Shown: positions 1-5,393, numbered from the stretch's first letter. The stretch: 5,875 bases of DNA from an uncultured Eubacteriales bacterium (GCA_902803345.1 CADCPV010000022.1:1-5875); one strand, 5' to 3'. Numbers and translations: made by a program. The notes: generated by a model from the sequence alone, not told the origin.

Positions 1-242
1 CCCGGATCCATGACAAGATAGGTGAGGTCGAAGGGAAAGTCGGAAATCTGCTGCAGCTGCCGCATCAGGACCGCCATCAGCATACTGCCCTTGCCGCCGG
101 AGATGCAGACAGCGACATGCTCGCCGGGGGCGAGCAGTTCGTAGCGGGTGACGGCGGCAGTGAAGGGATTCCAGAGTTCTTTCCGGTATTTTTTGATCAC
201 GGAGCGCGCAGCGGTCTGGGCCGGCGTTAAGGAGCGGGGCAT
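1..242 (-). CDS. TtcA-like PP-loop ATPase, partial (N-terminal 80 codons)
   Basis: Only the N-terminal part is present; the gene runs off the left edge. The start is ATG at 242-240, with AAAGGA about seven bases upstream on the minus strand. The protein opens with a basic helix-like stretch, then VAVCISGGKGS at residues 43-53, which is the P-loop-like PP motif of the N-type ATP pyrophosphatase superfamily. The fragment ends in YLVMDP (75-80). That arrangement fits the TtcA/TilS group, which adenylates a tRNA base before thiolation or lysine addition. TtcA-like proteins of Bacillota are the closest match I recognise. The family motif is normally SGGxDS; here the Asp is Gly (residue 52), so activity or substrate may differ. 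The C-terminal part, including any FeS-binding cysteines, is outside the window. The gene starts just after the terminator that follows tRNA-Glu, so it either depends on readthrough from the tRNA promoter or has a promoter I cannot see. Family confident, exact substrate not. Confidence 0.75.
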   Translation of the reverse strand, partial: MPRSLTPAQTAARSVIKKYRKELWNPFTAAVTRYELLAPGEHVAVCISGGKGSMLMAVLMRQLQQISDFPFDLTYLVMDP

Positions 243-258
243 GAACAATTCCTTTCGC

Positions 259-290
259 AAAAACAGAAAACGGAACCCAGACGGATTCCG
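259..290 (-). terminator. Intrinsic terminator after tRNA-Glu
   Basis: Read on the minus strand, CGGAATCC (290-283), loop GTCT and GGGTTCCG (278-271) form an eight-pair stem with one T-G wobble, followed by TTTT, CTG and TTTTT. On the plus strand the wobble becomes an A-C mismatch and no T-run follows, so the element works leftward. It ends the tRNA transcript 10 bases after the gene. Its T-run lies only about 17 bases before the TtcA-like start codon, so readthrough would feed that gene. Confidence 0.8.
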
Positions 291-300
291 CTTTAATCAG

Positions 301-372
301 TAGCTCGTACGAGAATCGAACTCGTGTTTCCGCCTTGAGAGGGCGGCGTCTTAGCCGCTTGACCAACGAGCC
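301..372 (-). tRNA. tRNA-Glu (anticodon CTC)
   Basis: The 72-nt minus-strand sequence folds as a cloverleaf. The acceptor stem is GGCTCGT with ACGAGCT, starting with a G1-U72 wobble, and the discriminator is A. The anticodon stem is CCGCC/GGCGG with loop CTCTCAA, giving anticodon CTC. The T arm is ACGAG-TTCGATT-CTCGT. The start GGCTCGTTGGTCAAGCGG is typical of bacterial tRNA-Glu. The 3' CCA is not encoded (the gene is followed by CTG), so CCA must be added by tRNA nucleotidyltransferase. CTC reads GAG codons; most Bacillota rely on a TTC isoacceptor for both Glu codons, so this is probably a second, supplementary tRNA-Glu. Confidence 0.95.
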
Positions 373-390
373 TTAAGAGACAACACGGAG

Positions 391-419
391 ATAATAGCAC
401 AAGATTCCGGTCCTGTCAA
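391..419 (-). promoter_or_regulatory. Sigma-A type promoter of tRNA-Glu
   Basis: On the minus strand TTGACA (419-414) is separated by exactly 17 bases from TATTAT (396-391), five of six matches to TATAAT. Transcription would start near 384, giving a leader of about 12 nt before the tRNA. The perfect -35 and the short distance to a stable RNA gene make this convincing. A ten-base direct repeat, AAGATTCCGG on the plus strand at 401-410 and 430-439, brackets the -35 box. Confidence 0.85.
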
Positions 420-501
420 GCGGAAAAAGAAGATTCCGGCATTTTCGTAAAAACGGCTGATCAGAGAAAAAAGAAAAGCGAAAAAACAGTGATTTTTGGA
501 A

Positions 502-530
502 TTGACAGGGAGAAGGGAAGGGGGTATAAT
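502..530 (+). promoter_or_regulatory. Full-consensus promoter of the upp operon
   Basis: TTGACA at 502-507 and TATAAT at 525-530 match the sigma-A consensus exactly, with a 17-base spacer. The 20 bases upstream are A/T rich (481-501), as in an UP element. The start should be near 537, giving a leader of about 75 nt before upp. I see no terminator and no PyrR binding hairpin in this leader, so upp expression is probably strong and not attenuated. Confidence 0.9.
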
Positions 531-612
531 CATCGCTTAGAAGATGTTGTGACAGCGAAGGGTACTGCATACCATATATAGGACCTTTATGTGGGACAGA
601 AAGGATGCTGCT

Positions 613-1269
613 ATGGCAATTGAAAACATTTACGGGCCGGAAGACGGCGTATTTATTCAGAATCATCCCCTGATCCAGCACAAGATCACGATGCTTCGGG
701 ACAAGAACACCGGCACCAATGAATTCCGCAAGCTGATTGAGGAAATCGCAATGCTGATGGGATTTGAAGCACTTCGGGATCTGCCGCTGGAGGACATTGA
801 AGTCGAGACGCCGATCGAGACCTGCATGTCTCCGGTCATTGCCGGAAAGAAACTTGCGATTGTTCCGATCCTGAGAGCAGGACTCGGAATGGTGAGCGGC
901 ATTACGGCGCTGACCCCGACTGCGAAAATCGGCCACATCGGTCTCTACCGCGATGAAGTCACGCACGAGCCGCACGAATACTACTGCAAACTGCCGAGCC
1001 CGATCGAACTTCGTACGATCATCGTACTGGATCCGATGCTCGCAACCGGCGGATCCGCATCGGATGCGGTTTCCATGATCAAGGAGCACGGCGGCGTGCA
1101 CATTAAGTTCCTCTGCATTATCGCCGCACCGGAAGGCATCAAGCGGCTGCACGAGGACCATCCGGATGTCGAGATCTATGTCGGCCATCTGGACCGCGAA
1201 CTCAACGCGAACGCCTATATCTGTCCGGGACTCGGCGATGCCGGCGACCGGATCTTCGGCACGAAGTAA
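613..1269 (+). CDS. upp: Uracil phosphoribosyltransferase
   Basis: Salvage enzyme of the cytoplasm: uracil + PRPP gives UMP + diphosphate. At 218 residues it is of normal family length. The N-terminal block NHPLIQHK (17-24) and [11 protein letters not shown] (29-39) is the Upp signature; ILRAGLGM (86-93) lies in the phosphoribosyltransferase core; [11 protein letters not shown] (139-149) is the PRPP-binding loop; and [16 protein letters not shown] (202-217) is the uracil-binding C-terminal hood. I chose ATG 613 because AAGGA sits seven bases before it and the protein then has the usual short lead-in. An in-frame ATG at 589 would add eight residues (MWDRKDAA) that Upp proteins do not normally have; it has a possible AGGA at 580-583, so it cannot be fully excluded. 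First gene of an operon with pyrR and the uracil permease. Confidence 0.97.
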   Translation: MAIENIYGPEDGVFIQNHPLIQHKITMLRDKNTGTNEFRKLIEEIAMLMGFEALRDLPLEDIEVETPIETCMSPVIAGKKLAIVPILRAGLGMVSGITALTPTAKIGHIGLYRDEVTHEPHEYYCKLPSPIELRTIIVLDPMLATGGSASDAVSMIKEHGGVHIKFLCIIAAPEGIKRLHEDHPDVEIYVGHLDRELNANAYICPGLGDAGDRIFGTK

Positions 1270-1293
1270 GAATACCGGAAAATCGATACAAAA

Positions 1294-1326
1294 GCCTTTA
1301 AATCGCTGCAGAGACGGCGGCAAGGC
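1294..1326 (+). promoter_or_regulatory. PyrR-binding anti-antiterminator hairpin
   Basis: The outer stem is GCCTT (1294-1298) with AAGGC (1322-1326). After an asymmetric internal loop, the inner stem is CGCTG (1304-1308) with CGGCG (1315-1319), closing the hexaloop CAGAGA (1309-1314). CNGNGA is the conserved terminal hexaloop of PyrR binding sites in Bacillota. With UMP bound, PyrR is expected to stabilise this hairpin, keep 1317-1327 out of the antiterminator, and so favour termination at 1361-1395. Position just ahead of pyrR supports autoregulation. Confidence 0.88.
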
Positions 1327-1360
1327 ACAAGGATCGTCCATGATTTCATGGATGTATTTT

Positions 1361-1395
1361 GCCCTGCTGCGAATGGAATGCGGCAGGGCGTTTTT
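1361..1395 (+). terminator. Attenuator terminator before pyrR
   Basis: GCCCTGCTGC (1361-1370) pairs with GCGGCAGGGC (1380-1389) as ten pairs with one T-G wobble; the loop is GAATGGAAT and GTTTTT follows. The alternative antiterminator pairs GCGGCAAGGCA (1317-1327) with TGCCCTGCTGC (1360-1370): ten of eleven positions pair, one as G-U. It uses the 3' arm of the PyrR hairpin and the 5' arm of this terminator, so the structures exclude each other. Low UMP should allow readthrough into pyrR and uraA. Confidence 0.92.
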
Positions 1396-1409
1396 ATGGA
1401 AAAGCTGAA

Positions 1410-1952
1410 ATGACAGAAAAGATCATCGTTGATGAAAAGACAATGCTTCGGACAATGCAGCGTCTTTCACACGAAATTATCGAACAGAATCCAGGAGCTG
1501 AAACGCTGTATCTTGTGGGCATCAAACGACGGGGCGTCCCGATCGCCCAGCGGATCGGCGCAAATATCGAACTGTTTTCCGATATCCGTGTCGCGACGGG
1601 AGAACTGGATATTACCTGGTACCGGGATGACCTCCGGAAACGGTACGGGGACCCGAAGATCAACGAAGCCCATATCGGCTTTGATGTTACGGGTAAGCAC
1701 ATTATCCTGGTGGACGACGTCCTGTATACCGGAAGGACAGCACGGGCTGCAATGGAGGCGCTGATTGCGCTGGGGAGGCCCGACCGCGTGCAGCTTCTCG
1801 TCATGATCGACCGGGGCCACCGGGAGCTTCCGATCTCGGCCAATTATGTCGGAAAGAATATTCCGACTGCGCAGGACGAGGTCGTAAAGGTCCGTGTGCC
1901 GGAGTTCGACGGGAAGATGGAGGTTGTCCTTCAGAAGAGGGATGACAGCTGA
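1410..1952 (+). CDS. pyrR: PyrR: UMP-dependent RNA-binding attenuation regulator
   Basis: PyrR binds leader RNA of pyr genes when UMP is high and promotes termination; many PyrR proteins also have weak uracil phosphoribosyltransferase activity. The 180-residue length is normal. Seen in sequence: VGIKRRGVPIAQRI (36-49), the PRPP loop VDDVLYTGRTAR (101-112), and VMIDRGHRELPI (131-142), which is typical of PyrR and differs from Upp. I start at ATG 1410 because the protein then begins MTEKIIVDEKTM as expected. The same frame is open to a TTG at 1359, but that lies inside the terminator stem and adds unrelated residues. The ribosome site is weak (GGA at 1398-1400), and a five-codon ORF (1396-1413) overlaps the start as ATGA. 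Its own attenuator lies immediately upstream, so expression should be feedback controlled. The permease gene follows after 79 bases. Confidence 0.95.
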   Translation: MTEKIIVDEKTMLRTMQRLSHEIIEQNPGAETLYLVGIKRRGVPIAQRIGANIELFSDIRVATGELDITWYRDDLRKRYGDPKINEAHIGFDVTGKHIILVDDVLYTGRTARAAMEALIALGRPDRVQLLVMIDRGHRELPISANYVGKNIPTAQDEVVKVRVPEFDGKMEVVLQKRDDS

Positions 1953-2031
1953 GCGAATAACGCAGGAAAAAGCCTGTGTATTCATACGGCGCTTCAGACG
2001 CCGAAAAAACAAAAAAGAGAGGGGTTTTAAA

Positions 2032-3459
2032 GTGAATAACCAAAAAACATCCGGTTTACGGACCGCAGTCCTGAGCTTCCAGCATATGTTCGCCATGCTG
2101 GGCGCAACCATGCTGGTACCTGTGCTGGCTGGAATGAGCCTTTCCGTAGCGCTTCTTTCCGCCGGCCTCGGAACGATCATTTTCTACTTCATCACAAAGC
2201 GCAAGGTTCCTGTATTCCTGGGGTCCAGCTTTGCATTCCTTCCCGCGCTGATCACGGTCGTCGGGGGCGGTGCTTATGAAATCGGTTCTCCCGAATGGAA
2301 TCAGCGCATGGCTGCCGTCATGATTTCGCTGGTGCTTGCCGGCCTGGTGTATGTGATATTCTCCATCATTATCAAAAGCGTCGGTCCTTCCAAGATCAAG
2401 AAACTCTTCCCGCCGATCGTCGTGGGTCCGGTTATCATTATCATCGGTATGATCCTGGCTCCCAAGATGTTCTGGAACAACATCATTGGCAACTATGATA
2501 CCACGCTTGGCTGGGGCTATTCACCCGCATGGAAACAGTGGACGGCTGCAGGTATTACCGCGCTGACCATTGTTCTTGTCAATGCCTTTGCGAAGCCGAA
2601 GAGCTTCTTCAAGGTCATCCCGATCCTGCTTGGATTCATCGTCGGCTATATCTACAGTGCCATTATCGGTCTCGTTTCGATTAACTTCTCCGGCGATATC
2701 GTAATCTTCCAGCAGGCAACGAAGGTCTGGGGCTTCTGGGGACGTGAAGGCCTCGGCAACATCGATCCCAACATGCTGATATCCGCAATCCTGATGATTG
2801 TACCGCTTGCGGTCGTGACCTTCATGGAGCATCTCGGAGACATTTCCGCGAACTCTACTGTCTGCGGACAGGACTTCATGGTTGATCCCGGCCTGCACCG
2901 CACCGTGCTTGGCGACGGTGTTGCAACAGCAGTCGGCGGACTTTTAGGCGGCCCTGCCAACACCACCTATGGTGAAAATACCGCAGTCCTTGCCATCACG
3001 AAGAATTACAATCCGAAGAACATTTTCATCGCCGCCTGCATGGCAGTTGTACTCGGCATCCTGGTTCCCTTCGGCGAAATCCTGAATTCCATTCCTTCCC
3101 CGGTCGTCGGCGGTGCATCCATCGTCCTGTTCGGTATGATTTCCGCGTCCGGCCTTCGTGCCCTCGTGGACGGCAAGGTTGATTTCTCCGACAGCAAGAA
3201 CATCATCGTCGTTTCCGTCACGCTCGCAGTCGGCCTCGGCCTCGGCGCCATGAGCCTTGCCGGTGACATTACGGGCCAGAACGTGCTGAAGATCATGATC
3301 GGAAATGTTGAAATTTCTCCGCTCGCAATCGCGACGGTTGTCGCAATCCTGCTGAACCTGATCATCCCGAACAGCAAGCCTGACAAGAGCACGCCTGACG
3401 ACGCAACGATCACGCTGACCGCAGCGCCCGGTGCTGACATCAAAGAGGAAGAAGAGTAA
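2032..3459 (+). CDS. uraA: Uracil permease, NCS2 (UraA/PyrP) family
   Basis: Inner-membrane uracil:proton symporter feeding uracil to Upp. I start at GTG 2032, preceded at seven bases by AGAGAGGGG (2016-2024). The frame is open back to 1894, but that stretch overlaps pyrR and encodes Arg/Lys-rich sequence unlike the family. The product has 475 residues and many hydrophobic segments, the first being FAMLGATMLVPVLAG (20-34). Family landmarks: GSSFAF (64-69), FMEHLGDI (264-271) with Glu266, and TTYGENTAVLAITK (311-324) with Glu315. The two Glu residues correspond to the substrate-binding glutamates of E. coli UraA (TM8 and TM10). It is longer than UraA (about 430), through a loop around 144-170 and an acidic tail ending KEEEE. 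Uracil rather than xanthine is inferred from the operon and the TTYGEN motif. No strong terminator follows it. Confidence 0.94.
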   Translation: MNNQKTSGLRTAVLSFQHMFAMLGATMLVPVLAGMSLSVALLSAGLGTIIFYFITKRKVPVFLGSSFAFLPALITVVGGGAYEIGSPEWNQRMAAVMISLVLAGLVYVIFSIIIKSVGPSKIKKLFPPIVVGPVIIIIGMILAPKMFWNNIIGNYDTTLGWGYSPAWKQWTAAGITALTIVLVNAFAKPKSFFKVIPILLGFIVGYIYSAIIGLVSINFSGDIVIFQQATKVWGFWGREGLGNIDPNMLISAILMIVPLAVVTFMEHLGDISANSTVCGQDFMVDPGLHRTVLGDGVATAVGGLLGGPANTTYGENTAVLAITKNYNPKNIFIAACMAVVLGILVPFGEILNSIPSPVVGGASIVLFGMISASGLRALVDGKVDFSDSKNIIVVSVTLAVGLGLGAMSLAGDITGQNVLKIMIGNVEISPLAIATVVAILLNLIIPNSKPDKSTPDDATITLTAAPGADIKEEEE

Positions 3460-3517
3460 GAAAAAAGCATTTCTTCTTTGAAAACGGCGCGAACAGCTTC
3501 TGACAGGGACATTTCCC

Positions 3518-3547
3518 TTGACAGCGGGAAAGCAGTTGTGGTAAGAT
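3518..3547 (+). promoter_or_regulatory. Candidate promoter of the ligase/iorA leader
   Basis: TTGACA (3518-3523) is a perfect -35. After 18 bases comes TAAGAT (3542-3547), four of six to TATAAT and keeping the important T1, A2 and T6. Start would be near 3554, about 20 bases before the small ORF. The -10 is imperfect, so confidence is moderate. Confidence 0.55.
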
Positions 3548-3574
3548 AAGCGAAACTTCGAAAGAAGGTTTCTT

Positions 3575-3661
3575 ATGATGAAGAAGACCGGATTATATTT
3601 TGCATATACTTACGGCGTCAGCTATCGATTTAGCGGACGCGGGAAACATATGCATGAATGA
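3575..3661 (+). CDS. Candidate aromatic-rich leader peptide, 28 aa
   Basis: Not a recognised protein. The ORF starts with two successive ATG codons (3575, 3578) preceded by AAGAAGG (3562-3568) at six and nine bases, and ends with TGA at 3659-3661. Residues 7-19 read LYFAYTYGVSYRF: Tyr at 8, 11, 13 and 17 and Phe at 9 and 19, six aromatic residues in twelve positions (8-19). The rest is basic and polar, with no membrane segment or signal peptide. It lies between a promoter and an intrinsic terminator, with its stop codon inside a sequence complementary to the terminator's 5' arm. That is the layout of amino-acid leader peptides such as pheL and trpL. The ribosome site partly pairs in a hairpin (3552-3572). 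Alternatives: a chance ORF in an untranslated structured leader, or a small protein of its own. Translation is inferred, not shown. Confidence 0.5.
   Translation: MMKKTGLYFAYTYGVSYRFSGRGKHMHE
3615..3640 (+). promoter_or_regulatory. Stable hairpin inside the leader ORF
   Basis: GCGTC (3615-3619) pairs with GACGC (3636-3640) and GCTA (3621-3624) with TAGC (3631-3634), with one A-G mismatch between them and a six-base loop TCGATT. It overlaps Tyr codon 17 and Phe codon 19, and begins two bases after Tyr codon 13, so a ribosome stalled at these codons would open it. No T-run follows, so it is not a terminator. It may be a pause or switch hairpin. Confidence 0.6.
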
Positions 3662-3694
3662 GCGGCTCTTCATTGTAGATTAATACGCATTATG

Positions 3695-3729
3695 GGGGAC
3701 TCATTCGGAAACGGATCAGTCCTCTTTTT
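3695..3729 (+). terminator. Strong intrinsic terminator before the acyl-CoA ligase
   Basis: GGGGACT (3695-3701) pairs with AGTCCTC (3718-3724), then a C-C mismatch, then ATTCG (3703-3707) with CGGAT (3712-3716), closed by a GAAA tetraloop; TTTTT (3725-3729) follows directly. It lies 25 bases before the ligase start and after the leader ORF, so it either ends a short transcript or acts as an attenuator. Its 5' arm CTCATTC (3700-3706) is complementary to GAATGAG (3656-3662). Confidence 0.9.
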
Positions 3730-3754
3730 GCAAATATGCAGGGAGAAGTAAAAT

Positions 3755-5392
3755 ATGCCTATTTTTGAGACTTTGGAACGCAACGCGGAACTTTATCCGG
3801 ACGAGACGGCTCTCGTGGAAATAAACCCCAAATTTGAGCCGAAGAGCCGCATTACATGGCGTGACTACGCGCTGATTCAGCCGATTCCGGGCGAGCCCTT
3901 CAGAAGAGAACTGACCTGGAAGGATTTTGATGTCAAGGCGAACCGTTTCGCGAACCTTCTGTTTACGCGCGGCGTGAAGAAGGGCGATAAGGTTGCGATC
4001 CTTCTGATGAATTCGATCGAATGGCTGCCGATCTATTTCGGTATCCTGAAGACCGGCGCGATCGCAGTCCCGCTGAATTTCCGTTATACCTCTGATGAGA
4101 TCCGCTACTGCCTCCGGAAGGCAGACTGCAGCCTCCTCGTGTTCGGGCCGGAATTTATCGGACGTATCGAGGAAATCTACGACCGGCTGCCCTTTATCCG
4201 CCATATGTTCTATGTCGGTGAGGAGTGCCCCTCTTTTGCGGACAGCTACGACCGGATGATTGCCTACTGCACCTCGAAAAGGCCGCAGATGGGCATTACG
4301 GATGATGATGACGGCGTTATTTATTTCTCCTCCGGCACAACCGGTTTCCCCAAGGCGATCCTGCACGCGCACCGCAGCCTGATGCATGCGATGAACTGCG
4401 AGCAGGCGCATCACGGGCAGACTCATGACGACGTATTCCTCTGCATCCCGCCGCTGTACCACACCGGTGCGAAAATGCACTGGTTCGGGTCCTTAAAGGT
4501 CGGCGGAAAAGCGGTTCTTCTGAAGGGCGTAGAGCCGGAGTGGATCATCAAAGCGGCATCCGAGGAGAAATGCTCGATTGTCTGGCTTTTAGTGCCGTGG
4601 GCGCAGGACATCCTGGATGCGATCGACAGCAACGAAATCAACCTCGCGCAGTACGACCTGTCACACTGGCGGCTGATGCATATCGGCGCGCAGCCCGTAC
4701 CGCCGAGCCTGATCAAGCGCTGGCTGAAGGTCTTCCCGAAGCATGATTACGATACGAACTACGGGCTGTCGGAATCGATCGGTCCCGGCTGCGTGCATTT
4801 AGGACTCGGCAATGTCCACAAGGTCGGCGCGATCGGAAAGGCCGGCTACGGCTGGGAAGTGAAGATCGCGAATCCGGACGATTCGACGGTGGAGCGGGGC
4901 GAAGTCGGTGAACTCTATGTCCGCGGCCCGGGCGTCATGAAGTGTTACTATAATGACCCGCAGGCAACGGAAGAGTCCCTGACGCCGGATGGCTTCCTTC
5001 GTACCGGCGACATGGCGATGGAGGACCCGGACGGATTCATTTATCTCGTGGACCGCAAGAAAGACGTCATCATCACCGGCGGTGAAAACCTGTATCCGGT
5101 GCAGATCGAAGACTTCATCCGCGGAAATTCCGCTGTCAAGGATGTCGCGGTCATCGGACTTCCGGATGCACGTCTCGGCGAAATTGCGGCGGCAATCATC
5201 GAAGTGAAGGACGGCTATACTTTAAGCGAGGAAGATATCCGCGATTTCTGCATGGATCTGCCGCGGTATAAGCGCCCCAGGAAGTATATCTTTTCGGATG
5301 TTCCGAGAAATCCCACCGGAAAGATTGAGAAGCCGGTTCTTCGCCAGCGCTACTGCGGCGAGAGTCTGGTTGCACAGCAGGTGGAACTGTAA
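3755..5392 (+). CDS. AMP-forming acyl-CoA synthetase (class I adenylate-forming)
   Basis: Activates a carboxylic acid with ATP to an acyl-adenylate, then transfers it to CoA. The 545 residues contain the family's core motifs in order: YFSSGTTGFPKA (190-201, phosphate loop), NYGLSES (335-341), LRTGD (415-419), DRKKDVIITGGENLYP (433-448, hinge) and NPTGKIEK (519-526) with the likely catalytic Lys523. The full ligase is present, with no truncation. Between residues 24 and 55 the N-terminal domain has an unusual stretch in which TWRDY and TWKDF repeat about 20 residues apart. ATG 3755 has GGAG nine bases upstream. No signal peptide or membrane segment is seen, so it is cytoplasmic. The substrate cannot be read from the sequence; the iorA neighbour 112 bases downstream suggests an aryl acid such as indoleacetate or phenylacetate. 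It is longer than PaaK-type phenylacetate ligases and not that subfamily. Likely controlled by the upstream leader. Confidence 0.92.
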   Translation: MPIFETLERNAELYPDETALVEINPKFEPKSRITWRDYALIQPIPGEPFRRELTWKDFDVKANRFANLLFTRGVKKGDKVAILLMNSIEWLPIYFGILKTGAIAVPLNFRYTSDEIRYCLRKADCSLLVFGPEFIGRIEEIYDRLPFIRHMFYVGEECPSFADSYDRMIAYCTSKRPQMGITDDDDGVIYFSSGTTGFPKAILHAHRSLMHAMNCEQAHHGQTHDDVFLCIPPLYHTGAKMHWFGSLKVGGKAVLLKGVEPEWIIKAASEEKCSIVWLLVPWAQDILDAIDSNEINLAQYDLSHWRLMHIGAQPVPPSLIKRWLKVFPKHDYDTNYGLSESIGPGCVHLGLGNVHKVGAIGKAGYGWEVKIANPDDSTVERGEVGELYVRGPGVMKCYYNDPQATEESLTPDGFLRTGDMAMEDPDGFIYLVDRKKDVIITGGENLYPVQIEDFIRGNSAVKDVAVIGLPDARLGEIAAAIIEVKDGYTLSEEDIRDFCMDLPRYKRPRKYIFSDVPRNPTGKIEKPVLRQRYCGESLVAQQVEL

Positions 5393-5393
5393 A

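Larger units (their letters stand above)
3460..3754 (+). other. Regulatory spacer between uraA and the acyl-CoA ligase
   Basis: This 295-base gap holds, in order: no convincing terminator for uraA, a candidate promoter (3518-3547), a hairpin near the expected RNA 5' end (GAAAC 3552-3556 with GTTTC 3568-3572, plus TTC/GAA closing a GAAA loop), a 28-codon ORF (3575-3661), a hairpin inside that ORF (3615-3640), a possible small hairpin (3657-3674), a strong terminator (3695-3729) and the ligase ribosome site GGGAGAAG (3741-3748). It is AT-richer than the flanking genes. The listed parts read as one leader region. Confidence 0.7.

Noticed and set aside
553..558. CAGCGA in the upp leader matches the PyrR hexaloop pattern CNGNGA.
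   Set aside because: The flanking bases (GTGA and AGGG) do not form the required closing stem, and no terminator follows before upp.
373..1341. A 322-codon minus-strand open frame opposite upp.
   Set aside because: It is antisense to a clear upp gene, its protein shows no recognisable domain, and it runs into the tRNA promoter; explained by codon bias on the other strand.
1960..2003. Two hairpins between pyrR and uraA: ACGCAGG/CCTGTGT and CGGCG/CGCCG.
   Set aside because: Neither is followed by T-rich sequence (an A-run follows the second) and neither has a PyrR hexaloop, so they are not read as terminator or attenuator. They could affect mRNA stability.
1894..2031. N-terminal extension of the permease frame back to 1894.
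   Set aside because: It overlaps pyrR by 59 bases, encodes Arg/Lys-rich residues unlike NCS2 proteins, and the GTG at 2032 has a strong ribosome site.
3458..3480. AAGAAA/TTTCTT stem followed by CTTT just after the uraA stop, a possible terminator.
   Set aside because: The stem is almost all A-T pairs with several alternative registers and a short T-run; too weak to call.
3500..3528. Hairpin CTG..AGGGA-CATT-TCCCT..CAG upstream of the leader promoter.
   Set aside because: No T-run follows, and it overlaps the -35 box; not supported as a terminator.
3554..3754. A T-box riboswitch was considered for the ligase leader, given the aromatic theme and terminator.
   Set aside because: The conserved T-box antiterminator sequence (AGGGTGGNACCGCG-like) is absent and the leader is too short for stem I.
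3716..4480. A 254-codon minus-strand open frame opposite the acyl-CoA ligase.
   Set aside because: No recognisable domain and fully covered by a well-supported gene on the plus strand.
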